Shown: positions 22,522 through 33,731 of the stretch, in pieces
How the letters are laid out: each line of letters starts with the position of its first letter
Position numbering within the stretch: the stretch's first letter is position 1
NCBI GenBank assembly: GCA_029255685.2
Contig: CM055312.2
Location: forward strand, 18,748,649 to 18,812,648
DNA length: 64,000 bases
From: Silene conica
Taxonomy: Eukaryota; Streptophyta; Magnoliopsida; Caryophyllales; Caryophyllaceae
Reading direction: 5' to 3'
Notes under the pieces: model-generated
Told to the model about the DNA's origin: nothing
The model's input: the letters and a program-made list of their open reading frames with translations, nothing else
The model's database searches: none
Made by a program: the position numbers and the translations under genes

Positions 22522-25500
22522 ATGGTGAGACCCAGAGCTGCTGATAACATTGTGCTGCAAGCAATTCAGCATTTGCTTGAGACTCAGAGACAGCAAGCAG
22601 AGAATGTTCCACCTCCTCCACCGCCGGGTGGCGAGACTAATCGTCCGGGTAGCTTTTCCTGGATTGCCTCTCAGATGTCCAGAAGCCATGTTAGGATCTA
22701 TGGAGGCGAGGCTAACCCAGTAGCCCTCACAGAGTGGTTCAGAGAGATGGAAAAGAGCTTCACCTTGTACTCAGTCGTTAGGGAGGATAGAGTGCGTTTA
22801 GCCGCTCACTTCCTGACATTGGAGGCTGACCGTTGGTGGGCATTGACTGGACCTACCGCTATTCTTGACCCGATGTTCGATTGGGAGGCTTTCAAAGACA
22901 AGCTCGAGGCGAGGTTCTACCCCAAGGAGTTGAGATCGCAGAGGTTGAAAGAATTTATGGATTTGAAGCAAGGCAAGATGACCGTTCAGGAGTTTACTGA
23001 CAAGTTCAACCAGTTAGCTCACTTTGCATCGAGATTTGTTCGTGATGAGGCTGAGAGAGTGTATTTCTACCGAGGGAAGCTAGGGCCGAGGATTGAGAGT
23101 ATGGTTCGTCGTGACTCTACTTCTTTTGTGGAGGTGTATGATGATGCTATTTGGGCCGAGAGTTCTATTCGTGCCATAGATGCTGAGACCCGTGCCGCTA
23201 CTTCTAGTGTGACTCCTCACCAGAGATCCGTGTACCAGGGGAAGAGACCATTTGTTCCTTCTACTTCTTCGCCTTCTTCTCAGAAGAAGCGTTTTGAGAG
23301 GTTCTCTGCTCCGGTTGCTAAGACCACATTTCACACCGACACTGCTTCTACTGTTTGCCGCCGTTGTGGTAAACCGCTTCATCCAGGGTTTGATTGCTTC
23401 AAGAATGCCTATAAGTGTTATACTTGTAATGGATATGGGCATAGATCCTTTGATTGTCCTGAGAAGGATACTGCTCTTGGCAAGGCTGCCACTGCTGCTG
23501 CAGCGACCAGAGGAGGAAAGCCGAAGGGGAAGATCTTCGTGATGACTAGGGCTGAGGCAGAGGCTCATCCAGACATTGTTGCCGGTATCTTTTCTGTTCT
23601 TGGTGCTGAGTGCCTTATTTTATTCGATACTGGAGCTTCTTTGTCATTTATATCGACTCAGTTCGCCGACCGTCTAGCTCTTGAGTCTTCATTGGTTGAG
23701 GAGACTTCTATTTCCTTACCTTCTGGAGACGTGTTTTCCTGCTCTTCGTCCCATAGGGATGTTCCTATTATTACTGGTCAAGCCACATTTCCAGCGGACT
23801 TACTGAGATTTCCTCTCGAGGAGTTTGACATTATCCTCGGTATGGATTGGTTATCGCGATACCATGCTCGCTTCGAGTGTCGCGACCAGAAAATCTGCTT
23901 GAGGAGTTCTTCAGGAGTTCGTGTTTCCTATAGGGGAACTCGCCCTCAAAGGGGTGTTCGGGTTATCTCTTCGATGAAAGCTTCTCATCTTCTTAGGAAG
24001 GGTTGCCAAGCCTTCCTGTGTGTTGTTACAGCTGCTAAACCATCGCTACCGAAGCTCGAAGATGTAGCCATTGTTCGTGAGTATCCAGATGTGTTCCCAG
24101 ATGACTTGCCAGGGATACCGCCAGAGAGAGATGTGGAGTTTACTATTGAGCTTGTTCCAGGTACCGGACCGATTTCTAAAGCTCCTTACCGTATGGCTCC
24201 GCCAGAGTTGAAAGAGTTGAAGCAGCAATTGGAAGAGATGATCGAGAAAGGTTTCATTAGACCGAGTGCTTCTCCGTGGGGTGCTCCCGTTTTGTTCGTT
24301 AAGAAGAAAGATGGTTCCATGAGATTGTGCATTGACTATAGAGAGCTGAACCGAGTGACCGTGAAGAATCGATATCCTTTGCCTAGGATAGATGATTTGT
24401 TTGATCAGTTGAGAGGTGCTTCGAGGTTTTCTAAGATTGATCTTCGATCGGGTTATCATCAGATTCCAGTGAGAGAGGCTGATATTGCAAAGACCGCCTT
24501 TCGTACCAGATATGGGCATTTTGAGTTCGTGGTTATGCCATTTGGGTTGACTAATGCACCGGCGATTTTTATGGATCAGATGAACCGTACCTTCAGTGAG
24601 TATCTTGACACTTGTGTTGTGGTGTTCATCGATGACATCTTGATATATTCGAAGACCGATGAGGAACATGCTGAGCATCTTCGATTGATTCTAGGGATTC
24701 TGCGCAGACAGAAGTGGTTCGCAAAGTTTTCGAAGTGTGAATTTTGGCTCTCGAAGGTTGCCTTTTTAGGACATGTGATATCCAGCGAGGGTGTGATGGT
24801 AGATCCCGCGAAGATAGAGGCTGTGGTTGATTGGGAGAGTCCCAAGGATGTTGGAGAGATCCGTAGCTTTTTGGGTTTGGCTGGTTATTATCGAAGATTC
24901 GTTGAGGATTTCTCTAGGTTGGCTCGCCCGATGACTCAGTTGCTGAAGAAAGAAGCCAAATTTGTGTGGACCGACAAGTGTGAGAGTTCTTTCCAGGAGT
25001 TGAAGACCAGATTGACTTCCGCCCCCGTGTTAGCTTTGCCAGAGATCGGAGTGGATTTTGATGTGTATTGTGATGCTTCGATGTTAGGGCTTGGATGCGT
25101 ACTGATGCAGAGTGGTAAGGTGATAGCCTATTCATCTAGACAGTTGAGAGTTCATGAGGTGAACTATCCGACACATGACTTGGAGTTGGCCGCAGTCGTT
25201 CATGCTTTGAAGATGTGGCGTCATTACCTGATTGGATCCCATTGCCGTATCTTCACAGATCACAAGAGTCTTAAGTACATTTTTACTCAGAAAGACCTTA
25301 ACATGAGACAGAGACGTTGGCTAGAGTTAGTGAAAGATTACGACATTGAGTTGTTATATCATGAGGGAAAAGCCAATGTAGTTGCTGATGCGCTTAGCCG
25401 CAAGAATTCTCACTCGTTGAGTGCCATGAGAGTATTGCCCGGTGAGTTGTGTTCCGAGTTCCGGAAGCCGAGGTTAGAGATGGTGGGTAGTGGTTTTGAT

Positions 25501-26958
25501 TGGTTAGCTGCTATGACTGCCGAGCCGTCTTTCTATTGGGAGATTCGCCAGAGTTTGCCTTCGGATGCCGATTTCAAGAAGTTCGAGGCTAAGATTTCGA
25601 GTGGTGTTGCACCTGAGTTGGTGATTGATGCTGATGGTTTCCTTAGGTTCCGTGGTAGGATATATGTTCCGGATGTGCCAGATTTGAGGAAGAAGGTTCT
25701 TGATGAGGCTCATTTGTCACCGTACTCTGTTCATCCAGGAGGAGAGAAGATGCACAAGGATTTGAGGCTTATGTTTTGGTGGCCTGGTATGAAGAAGGAG
25801 ATCTTGGATTATGTTAGTAGGTGCTTGACTTGTCAACAAGTCAAGATAGAGCATAGGAGACCTGGTGGTTTGCTACAGCCGCTTCCCGTTCCTCAGTGGA
25901 AGTGGGAGTGTATATCTATGGACTTCGTTACAGCATTGCCTAAGACAGTTGGAGGCAAGGATGCGATTTGGGTTATCGTTGATCGTCTAACTAAGTGCGC
26001 CAGATTCGTGCCGATCAGAGAGACATGGGATATGGATCGTTTAGCTAGGGCTTATATTGCTGAGATAGTCCGATATCATGGTGTCCCGAGGGAGATAGTT
26101 TCAGATCGTGATCCGAGGTTTTGTTCCAGGTTCTGGAAGGCTTTGCAGGAGGCTATGGGTAGCCGTTTGTTGATGAGTACTGCTTTTCATGCCGCGACCG
26201 ATGGTCAGTCCGAGAGGACTATACAGACATTAGAGGATTTGCTCCGTGCTTGTGCCCTTGATTTTCAGAGTTCTTGGGAGCAGTGTTTGCCGTTGGTAGA
26301 GTTTTCTTACAACAACAGTTATCATGCTTCCATTGGTATGGCTCCGTACGAGGCTCTTTATGGTAGGAAGTGCCGTAGTCCGATTTGTTGGGATCAGGCT
26401 AGTGACGTTCGTGACCTAGGACCGGACCAGTTAGCTGTTACTATTGATCAAGTTCAGCTTATCAGAGGTAGGATGAAGGCCGCACAGGACCGGCAGAAAT
26501 CCTATGTTGATGTTCGCCGTAGACCCTTAGAGTTTGAGGTGGGTGATCGAGTTTTCTTGAGAGTTTCTCCGATGAAAGGCGTCAAAAGGTTTGGAGTTAA
26601 GGGCAAGTTGAGCCCTAAGTATATTGGACCTTTTGAGATCGTGAAGAGGATTGGTGTTGCTGCTTACCGATTGGACTTGCCTCCTAGTTTGGGCAAGGTT
26701 CATAGCGTTTTTCATGTTTCCCAGCTCCGCAGATACATTAGTGACCCGAGTCATGTTTTGCCTAGTGAGATCGAGAACTTGGAGCCGAGTCTTGCATTCA
26801 AGGAGCGTCCTGTGAAGATCCTAGACCGTCAGGATAGGAAGCTTAGGAGCAAGGTGGTGCCGCTAGTGAAGATCCTTTGGCGTTGCGGTGATGTTGAGGA
26901 GCAGACTTGGGAGACTGAGGCTTCGATGCGTGCTGCGCATCCCTTCTTATTCGATTGA
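22522..26958 (+). CDS. Tekay gag-pol polyprotein (1478 aa), intact
   Basis: Makes all proteins for retrotransposition. Gag occupies roughly residues 1-330 and ends with two CCHC zinc knuckles (279-292 and 299-312). The protease has DTGA with Asp369, reverse transcriptase has FIDD (702-705), and RNase H has its first acidic residue at Asp851. Integrase follows with an HHCC finger from His1071 and a complete DD35E triad (Asp1134, Asp1195, Glu1231). A GPY/F module (about 1365-1420) follows, then a C-terminal tail (about 1430-1478) resembling the chromodomain of Tekay elements. The ATG at 22522 lies 168 bp after the LTR and is the first one followed by Gag-like sequence. Gag and Pol share one frame without a frameshift signal. 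No stop, indel or missing catalytic residue was seen, so activity is plausible. Confidence 0.95.
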   Translation: MVRPRAADNIVLQAIQHLLETQRQQAENVPPPPPPGGETNRPGSFSWIASQMSRSHVRIYGGEANPVALTEWFREMEKSFTLYSVVREDRVRLAAHFLTLEADRWWALTGPTAILDPMFDWEAFKDKLEARFYPKELRSQRLKEFMDLKQGKMTVQEFTDKFNQLAHFASRFVRDEAERVYFYRGKLGPRIESMVRRDSTSFVEVYDDAIWAESSIRAIDAETRAATSSVTPHQRSVYQGKRPFVPSTSSPSSQKKRFERFSAPVAKTTFHTDTASTVCRRCGKPLHPGFDCFKNAYKCYTCNGYGHRSFDCPEKDTALGKAATAAAATRGGKPKGKIFVMTRAEAEAHPDIVAGIFSVLGAECLILFDTGASLSFISTQFADRLALESSLVEETSISLPSGDVFSCSSSHRDVPIITGQATFPADLLRFPLEEFDIILGMDWLSRYHARFECRDQKICLRSSSGVRVSYRGTRPQRGVRVISSMKASHLLRKGCQAFLCVVTAAKPSLPKLEDVAIVREYPDVFPDDLPGIPPERDVEFTIELVPGTGPISKAPYRMAPPELKELKQQLEEMIEKGFIRPSASPWGAPVLFVKKKDGSMRLCIDYRELNRVTVKNRYPLPRIDDLFDQLRGASRFSKIDLRSGYHQIPVREADIAKTAFRTRYGHFEFVVMPFGLTNAPAIFMDQMNRTFSEYLDTCVVVFIDDILIYSKTDEEHAEHLRLILGILRRQKWFAKFSKCEFWLSKVAFLGHVISSEGVMVDPAKIEAVVDWESPKDVGEIRSFLGLAGYYRRFVEDFSRLARPMTQLLKKEAKFVWTDKCESSFQELKTRLTSAPVLALPEIGVDFDVYCDASMLGLGCVLMQSGKVIAYSSRQLRVHEVNYPTHDLELAAVVHALKMWRHYLIGSHCRIFTDHKSLKYIFTQKDLNMRQRRWLELVKDYDIELLYHEGKANVVADALSRKNSHSLSAMRVLPGELCSEFRKPRLEMVGSGFDWLAAMTAEPSFYWEIRQSLPSDADFKKFEAKISSGVAPELVIDADGFLRFRGRIYVPDVPDLRKKVLDEAHLSPYSVHPGGEKMHKDLRLMFWWPGMKKEILDYVSRCLTCQQVKIEHRRPGGLLQPLPVPQWKWECISMDFVTALPKTVGGKDAIWVIVDRLTKCARFVPIRETWDMDRLARAYIAEIVRYHGVPREIVSDRDPRFCSRFWKALQEAMGSRLLMSTAFHAATDGQSERTIQTLEDLLRACALDFQSSWEQCLPLVEFSYNNSYHASIGMAPYEALYGRKCRSPICWDQASDVRDLGPDQLAVTIDQVQLIRGRMKAAQDRQKSYVDVRRRPLEFEVGDRVFLRVSPMKGVKRFGVKGKLSPKYIGPFEIVKRIGVAAYRLDLPPSLGKVHSVFHVSQLRRYISDPSHVLPSEIENLEPSLAFKERPVKILDRQDRKLRSKVVPLVKILWRCGDVEEQTWETEASMRAAHPFLFD

Positions 26959-27007
26959 GGTATAGTATATAGATTTTTATCCGTTCGAGTTTCGAGGACG
27001 AAACTTT

Positions 27008-27023
27008 TTGAAGTTGGGGTGAT
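27008..27023 (+). promoter_or_regulatory. Tekay polypurine tract
   Basis: The sequence TTGAAGTTGGGGTGAT lies directly before the 3' LTR start TGTAACATCCC at 27024, the expected position for plus-strand priming. Confidence 0.75.
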
Positions 27024-29959
27024 TGTAACATCCCGTATTTTCGTAAAATCTAATTTAAGCGTTTTTAATTATTTTGAGTAAGAAAAATAATATTTTAATA
27101 ATTTATTTCGAAAGGTTTTAATATAATAGGTAAGATCCGTCTTAAGAACCTCAAGTCCTTAAGACGAATACAATTTGGCAAGGTTAAGTTCCCGTATCTT
27201 AAATATCCGTTCAAATGTCCGACCCGTTTAATTGACCCGGAAAGGACAGTCCATAAAACCCCCCATAAACCCTTCCATCGACACAATTGCATCTCCCTCA
27301 AACATTCCACTGTAAAATATAATCCTCACAAAACCTCCATTTTATTCATCTCTTTTTGAGGAATTCTTCATCATCCGTCGATCAAATTGAGGTAACGATA
27401 ACATTTCCGGAATCCTTGTTCAATTTCCAATCCATCTATCACTTCCGTTTCTCAATTCCTCCATTTCGAAAATTGGCCTGTTTTACACAAATTCCGTTTT
27501 TGTGTTCTTAAACCCGTTTTTCATGTTTGTAGGTGAAGGATTGGACAACCCGGACATCGATAGCTACATTGTGGAGGAAGATCTTTAGCCGGAAAGCTTG
27601 AAAGGTGACGATAATGAGAAACTCCGCCTTTATGTGTATATTAGCACTTTTGTTGTGTTCCTTATGTTGATTCTGATTTTTGTTAAAATATGTTGTTTAA
27701 TGGACTTAGTATCATGTTTAGGATGTTGAATATGTGGAGAATTTATACCTAAAGATGTTGTTATATGTTCATATGTGATTTCAGTTTTTCTCAAAGTTCA
27801 GACGGATACATTGATTTTATCATTTGAGGATTGTTATGGGATTTGATGCTGGTAGAAAGTAATGTTGAATGATTAGAAATGTTGGGCAAATCATATTGTA
27901 GCAATCATTGAAGTTTTGGAGTCGATTTGTGATGTTTCCGTTTAAGCTGAAAATCCCGATTTTGCGTATCAGGCTCTCTGAGCCGGTCGACCGACCGGCC
28001 GCCGGTCGACCGGCTGGGAGCGTGTCTTGGTATTTTTTGTATTTCGTAGAAACTTGGCTTGGGACTGCCAGCCGGCCGACCGGCTGCCTGCCGACCGGCT
28101 GGTGGTCACCTATGATGTGTTTGTGTCGTTTTGCGCGAACTTAGGAAAGAAAGGGAGCCCAGCCGGCAGACCGGCCGCCTGCCAGCCGGCTGGGAGTGCA
28201 TGTGGGTTGGTTTGCGAATTAGTGAAGGCAAGGGAAATGGGTTCCCAGCCGGCCGACCGGCTGCCTGCCGACCGGCTGGGAGGCCTTTGTGTTGTTTCGT
28301 TTTGGAAAAGAAAGAGGGAAGGCTGAGAGGTCACCAGCCGGCCGACCGGCTGCCTGCCGACCGGCTGGGGACCCCTGTAGGCTATTTTGAGGTTTTTCGT
28401 AATTTGATTGTAACTTTCAAACGGTTAATCGGTTTTACTTGAAACTTGTTTTGTGTATCCTTGACATGTATTTGAGGTCCCCGGAGGATGGGCAACATTA
28501 TATTGGGTTCGGGAATAGGGTAAGGATAGAGACCCCCCGGTCGGGCAACCGAAAGGGAAACCGGCTCTCCCTCATCTTAGTCCTCGAGGTCAATTAAGTG
28601 TTGATTAGAAGTTAAAGGTAGAACTATAGAGTAGTTCATAGACTTGAATGATATTGTTTTGATGCGTGTTAAGTTATGCCTTAAGCTGGCCTCTGAACTT
28701 AATACGTGAACTGTTTGTCGTGTATGGGAACATGCGTTGAGTTTTCGCCTCTGAGTTCCATACATGTCTGTTTGTCGTGTCTGGGACATGCGTTGAGTTT
28801 TCGCCTCTGAGTCCAGACATGTATGTGTGATCGCGTCAGGACATGCCTTAAGCTGGCCTCTGAGTCTGACGAGTAGAGCAACTGCACGACGGGGCAGTCA
28901 GGTTGTCATACCTTACCTGGAGTGCAGGTGTTTGGTGCTAGAACATGCGTTGAGTTTTCGCCTCTGAGTCTAGTATCTTGTGATGTGGTAGGGGAACATG
29001 CGTTGAGTTTTCGCCTCTGAGTTCCTTACTTGTGATAGTGAATTGAATGTTAGTCCATGCGTTGAGTTTTCGCCTCTGAGTTTAATGTTCAGTGATAGCC
29101 GGTCCATGCGTTGAGTTTTCGCCTCTGAGTCCTTGCTTGATATTGTGAACTTGGTATATAGGTTATGCGTTAAGATGTCGCCTCTGAACCTTATACTTGC
29201 TGACTGTTTTAGTACATAGGTTATGCGTTAAGATGTCGCCTCTGAACCTTTGTACTTGCTGTTTTATATCTGCTTGCCTTGATGATGGTACAGTGCCAGA
29301 TATGCATAGTATGTTATTGTTGTTATATGAGTTGTGGTTAAATCATCCAAGGCATTGGATGACTCTTAGTTCGGTTTCATAAATAATTGGATTGAAAGAC
29401 CCCCCGACTGGGTAAACAGTAGGGAAACCGGCTCTCCCTCTTATTTGTTTATGAAGTTAGTTGAGAGTCGTGCATGGTATTCGCATGATAGTAAGAGATC
29501 AGATGATGAGTTGTTTATACTTCACATGTTGTTATATGTTGGAGTATTCTGTATTGTTTTATATGTTACGTGTTGTCACAAAAGGTGGCTAGGAGAACTC
29601 TAGTCACTCCCCACTGATTGTGGCGTACATGTTTTCATGTATGTAGGTACATGCTGGTTGGAGCAGGGGTTCACGAGAGCTAGCGAGCGATGATCCGTTC
29701 ATCATGACTTACCTTATGTCGTTTAGCTGGACTCGTAGTTTGTTACATTTGTTTTGGTGCCGGTAGGGATGTTCCATCCCCGGCTGATGTATATATTTCA
29801 TTTCAGTACTTAGAACTGTTACTTATCTATTTGGTTTCAGTTTCAGTTTACGTTTCAGTCTAAGACTTCTCGCATGTTTTATCTTTAAAAAGTTTTAATT
29901 CCGCTGCATTTTTGGTACTTTTATGTGTTTATATTTCCGCTTTCGCGAGGGGTTTTACA
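27024..29959 (+). repeat. Tekay 3' LTR
   Basis: 2936 bp, the same length as 19419-22354, with about 11 substitutions seen by eye and no indel. It contains the same palindromic cassettes (27980-28370) and hairpin array (28665-29256). One of the differences falls in an arm of the third hairpin (TCTGGGA instead of TCTGGAA). Confidence 0.95.
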
Positions 29960-30545
29960 ACAACCCCAAGACAAAAAGCCACTATTGCTATTACTCTTAA
30001 TATAGCTTTGTAAAATGTGAAAACCCATTTAACATTATTCGTTTATAATTTTTTACCACCTAAGAACTTTATATAAAGTTCTTCTATTGTGAAGAAAAGT
30101 TCTTAAAAAAAACTTTATATAAAATTCTACTATTGATATTGCTCTGGGTGCTATTTTGTGAAGATTAATGAAGAATTCATTGAGATATGAAAAGGACGGC
30201 ATTAATAATAATAATTAATTCTCCTCATAATATGCTATGGGATTTGGGTTTTAAATATAAACTAGTTTTGTACCCGCGAATTCGCGGACTTGTTCTATTT
30301 GACCCGTGTATTTTTTTATTGTTGAAGTTCATCTTTAACTTGTATATTAAATAATATTTTTTTTATCGCGAATAAACTATAAGCAAAACATTTGTAAATG
30401 TTTTATTTCTTTTATATTATTTTTAATGATCATAGTATATAGATATAAGTTTTAATTTGAATTTTATGGTCATATATTTTAATACATGTTAATATTATTC
30501 TTGAATATTTTGTAATCAACAATTTAATGTTTCTAATTTTAGAAC

Positions 30546-32900
30546 TATAAATGTTTGTTTATGTTTTTTAAAAAATTTGTTATTTTGCTATATTTATGAT
30601 GTAAATCATAAATTAAGCTAGAAACAGCTACGTCGTTAAATTGATAAACAAAACACTCCAAGATCGCGATTACATATCTGATAGGTTTTTTAAATAAAGT
30701 TAAATAGATCATTTGTAAGCCGACTAAAAGAGTAAAAATATGTTTTTGTTTTTCACATTTAAATCCAAATATGTAATTTTCTCTTTTTAATAGCCTCCTC
30801 ACAATCAATAATATGCAAATTGAAGTAGTTAAAATTTAAATTTAAATAAAATAAAATAAGTATCATCTTAATTACAAAACTAACTATACAACTTATTAAG
30901 GGTTAAAAATTTTAAAATCTTAAAAGATAGAAATATAGAGTATCTTTTTAAAAAGACTATTAACGTTTTAATCACATGCACATATACACCTTGCTTTTCA
31001 CTTTTTCGCAAGTGTGCTAATCACAATATTTTAAGATGACTTTGAAAAAAAATAAAAAGTGCCAATATGTGAAATTGTGAAGGTTTATGATCCAAATTAT
31101 TGGATTTTTTCATTTACCACGTATAGGACCTTTTAGCTACTATCTTTATTGTCAATGAGGAATTATGTAGATAGATTTTACAATTTAAATGATGAAAGTA
31201 AATTCTTAATTTATTCTTATAATTTAATACATGATCATATGATTTAAACTAAAAAATATTATTAGTAGCTTGTTAATTTGTTCAAATTATTAGACTTTTT
31301 ATTAACTCTATGTTGGATCTTTTAAGTTTTAGCTACTATCTCTATAGTTAATGAAGAGTTAGATGAACAAAATGTACGATTTAAATGATGAGAGTAAAAG
31401 CTTAATTAATTTTTATAATGTAAATCATGATCGGTATTATGGTTTCCATCAAAAAAATATTAGTAAATCTTAAGGAGAATTTTAATAAATAAGTTTGATG
31501 TACCCTTAATATTAACCAATATAAAAATGACATCTGGAAAAAATTAGATGTTTTAAGAAACCTATTAACTATATTATGTAGTGTTTTTTTTACAAAACAG
31601 AATAATAAAAAATAAACAATTTACTAAGATCCTCTGAATTCAAATTAAAACTAAAATTATATATAACATATGACATTTTTCTAAATTGATTTATTGATAA
31701 GGATGATGGGATCTCATTCTCTTGAAAACTAATAAATATTTTCCTTCTAATACAATGGAGATCAAAAGAACAATTAAAGTAAACGCAATTTGAAAGATTC
31801 AAGCTACGAGTAAATGTTTAGCTTAATATAGAAAATAACAAAACCGACTATACAAAAATGTAATTAAAAAAATTATTATCAGATTAATACCTTAAGCTTG
31901 TATTTAAAAAAAAATTAGATTTCAATGAAAAAATTAACAAAGCTGATGAGAATGAAATTTTAGTTCTCAAATATATGAGATTAGATGAGCAATTAAATGA
32001 GAACATTATATGAGAAAAGATAAAAGGGCACGTAACTCCTAAAGTAAGTAGTATGAAATTAAGTAAATAATTTAATTTAGTTACTTAATTACTACTCATG
32101 TCAATTAAGTTAAGAATAAATGAGATTTTTTTTAGAGATTTATTGAGTAATACCTTTCCTATTTCCAATTGCTTGAAATTTACGATAGTATATTAATATG
32201 CAATATGTTGTGCATTTGTGAGTCTTTTTCTCATCGACATATGACATATGAAAGATGCTCAGACTAACCTTTTAATAGTATTTAATTTAATAGATAGATA
32301 TTATAATAATATGACTAATTAATATATTAAGTAGTACTTTGTTTTCATTTTTATTTTCATTTTTATTTTTAATTATATTTTTCTAAATTATTAAACGTTG
32401 ATGTGATTTTTTGTAGGGATTTTTTAACTCATCAAATATTTAATGTATATATAAATATTTAATTTAAGATTATTGATGTCCTTTAATTTTCTTTATTTGT
32501 ATGTATGTTATTACAAAATGTACAATAACATTTTTATAAGGACTTTTAGCATCATTAAATATTTTTTTTTAAATAATTATATCAAATAATCAACAATCCA
32601 TGCCATACTAATTTGTCATGTCACTTTAATAGTTGGTAAGGTGACATTGATGTGGCATTGTCTATGTGGTATTTAAGTTTTACTCTTTTAATAATATTTA
32701 TAAATAGATGTAAAAATCCATCAAAAAAAATTCCCAACAATATATCAATCTACATATAACATATGTAATTTCATTTGAAGAAATGAAATATATAAAATAA
32801 AAAAATTTAAGGAAAACTTAGAATGAGTGGGGAAGAGGAAAAGCCATAATAAAATAAATTGAATGTGGCATTATTATTGTAATTAGTATTGTAATTAGTA
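30546..32900. other. AT-rich non-coding interior of the Helitron region
   Basis: Very AT-rich, with no protein family recognisable in any frame. Short open frames (30545-30808, 31590-31802) look like chance. Confidence 0.5.
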
Positions 32901-32919
32901 TTGTAGTTAGTATTATTGA

Positions 32920-32937
32920 TTATTATTATTATTAATG

Positions 32938-32988
<51 letters not shown>
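32920..32988 (+). repeat. ATT microsatellite
   Basis: An almost uninterrupted run of ATT/TTA trinucleotides inside the Helitron. Confidence 0.9.
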
Positions 32989-32989
<1 letters not shown>

Positions 32990-33256
32990 GTCATATGTGT
33001 CATTGACTTGGGCTAATTATTCACATGTGGAATTGACGTGGAATTATTTGTCTCGAGTGGCATTTACGTGGCTTTTTGAAAGCTGGCGTGGATTTAACGC
33101 ATGACATTTAGGTGACATTTTGTAGGTAGCCTTTTAATATAGTTTTATAGATATTTGTATTTTTTATAAATGGCGTAAAAATTAGAATATATGATATTCA
33201 TTTGTTGCATAAAATATTCTAATAATAAATTTAAACATCGATATTTTTAATCTATT

Positions 33257-33366
33257 AGAAATTTTGATTTTTTTTTTTGGTAAAAGGTAAGTATAAAATA
33301 AATCAAAAACAAATGTACATATGAGACTACATCTAATACAAGGTCATATGAGAAATTTTGATTTTT
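33257..33366 (-). mobile_element. Tiny retroposed insertion (LINE 3' end or SINE) with 16-bp duplication
   Basis: The 16-bp sequence AGAAATTTTGATTTTT flanks the insert on both sides (33257-33272, 33351-33366). The insert is about 78 bp and begins with T-rich sequence followed by GGTAAAAGG, so on the minus strand it ends ...CCTTTACC then an A tail. A long duplication plus an A tail means target-primed reverse transcription, so it is a severely 5'-truncated LINE or a SINE. Confidence 0.65.
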
Positions 33367-33561
33367 AATTGTTATCTAGAAATTAAAAAGCTCATTTAAT
33401 GTTTGTTATGCTATTTACATTTATTGTTTTAGTTTTTTTTTAAATAAGCAATAATGACGTGACTCCATGTCATGTTTAATAAGTGACGTGACTTTTTTTA
33501 AAATGCTAGGTGGCATTATCCACGTGGCATTTTAGGCTACCCTTTTAATAATATTGTATAG

Positions 33562-33562
33562 A
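33562..33562 (-). other. Additional Helitron 5' terminus
   Basis: The minus strand from 33562 reads TCTATACAATATTATTAAAA and is preceded by A. It is followed by GGGTAGCC and a CCACGTGG-containing stretch like the other Helitron heads here. Its own 3' end was not found. Confidence 0.55.
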
Positions 33563-33731
33563 TGAGAATATGGTGAAAAGGAGAAGGATTATGGAAAATA
33601 TTACGTCATTTATTGACTAATTAATACATAATTTTTAGTGTAGCAATTTTACTTTTCTCATTAAAATATTTGTCGTTTGGTGTAGCAATTGCTACACTAT
33701 TCATATATGCGGGTCCGCCCCTGATTGTTGA

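Larger units (their letters stand above)
19419..29959 (+). mobile_element. Intact Ty3/gypsy chromovirus, Tekay (Del) lineage
   Basis: Complete element of 10,541 bp. Two 2936-bp LTRs of exactly equal length, a Met-tRNA primer-binding site, one uninterrupted gag-pol frame of 1478 codons and a polypurine tract are all present. A perfect ACAAC duplication flanks it (19414-19418, 29960-29964). Long LTRs, Met primer, PR-RT-RH-INT order and the C-terminal tail after the GPY/F module place it in the Tekay chromoviruses. I counted about 11 LTR differences by eye, so it is very young. It lies inside a MITE-like unit inside the hAT element. Confidence 0.95.
19051..30145. mobile_element. MITE-like inverted-repeat element split by the Tekay insertion
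   Basis: Left AGAGCAATAGCAATATA (19051) and right TATTGATATTGCTCT (30131-30145) are imperfect inverted termini. The inner sequence on both sides is rich in AAGTTCTT / AAGAACTT motifs. Removing the 10.5-kb Tekay element leaves about 550 bp. A similar unit at about 18895-19034 begins AAGCAATTGCAATAGTAG. I could not define target duplications, so family and exact ends are uncertain. Confidence 0.45.
30262..33151 (-). mobile_element. Helitron, minus strand, with extra 5' termini
   Basis: The 3' terminus reads on the minus strand as the hairpin CCGCGAATTCGCGG, then GTACAAAACTAG, ending at 30262 and followed by T. The 5' terminus at 33151 starts TCTATAAAACTATATTAAAA and is preceded by A. Both fit the Helitron rules (TC start, hairpin then CTAG, insertion between A and T). 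There is no RepHel coding, so it is non-autonomous. Similar 5' termini occur inside at 32708 and about 32294-32298, and outside at 33562, which suggests nested relatives. Confidence 0.7.
18282..33723. mobile_element. hAT-superfamily DNA transposon, non-autonomous, heavily nested
   Basis: The left end CAGGGGCGGAC (18282-18292) and the right end GTCCGCCCCTG (33713-33723) are an 11-bp perfect inverted repeat, with a shared subterminal GTGTAGCA. Both ends are flanked by the identical 8-bp duplication ATTGTTGA (18274-18281, 33724-33731). Length of duplication and end sequence fit hAT. No hAT transposase or BED/dimerisation domain is visible. Without the nested Tekay element it is about 4.9 kb, and much of that is Helitron and MITE sequence, so the original element was small and mobilised in trans. 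Confidence 0.88.

Noticed and set aside
23080..25713. Long open frames on the minus strand opposite the Tekay gag-pol
   Set aside because: They are shadows of the real plus-strand polyprotein; none shows a family motif.
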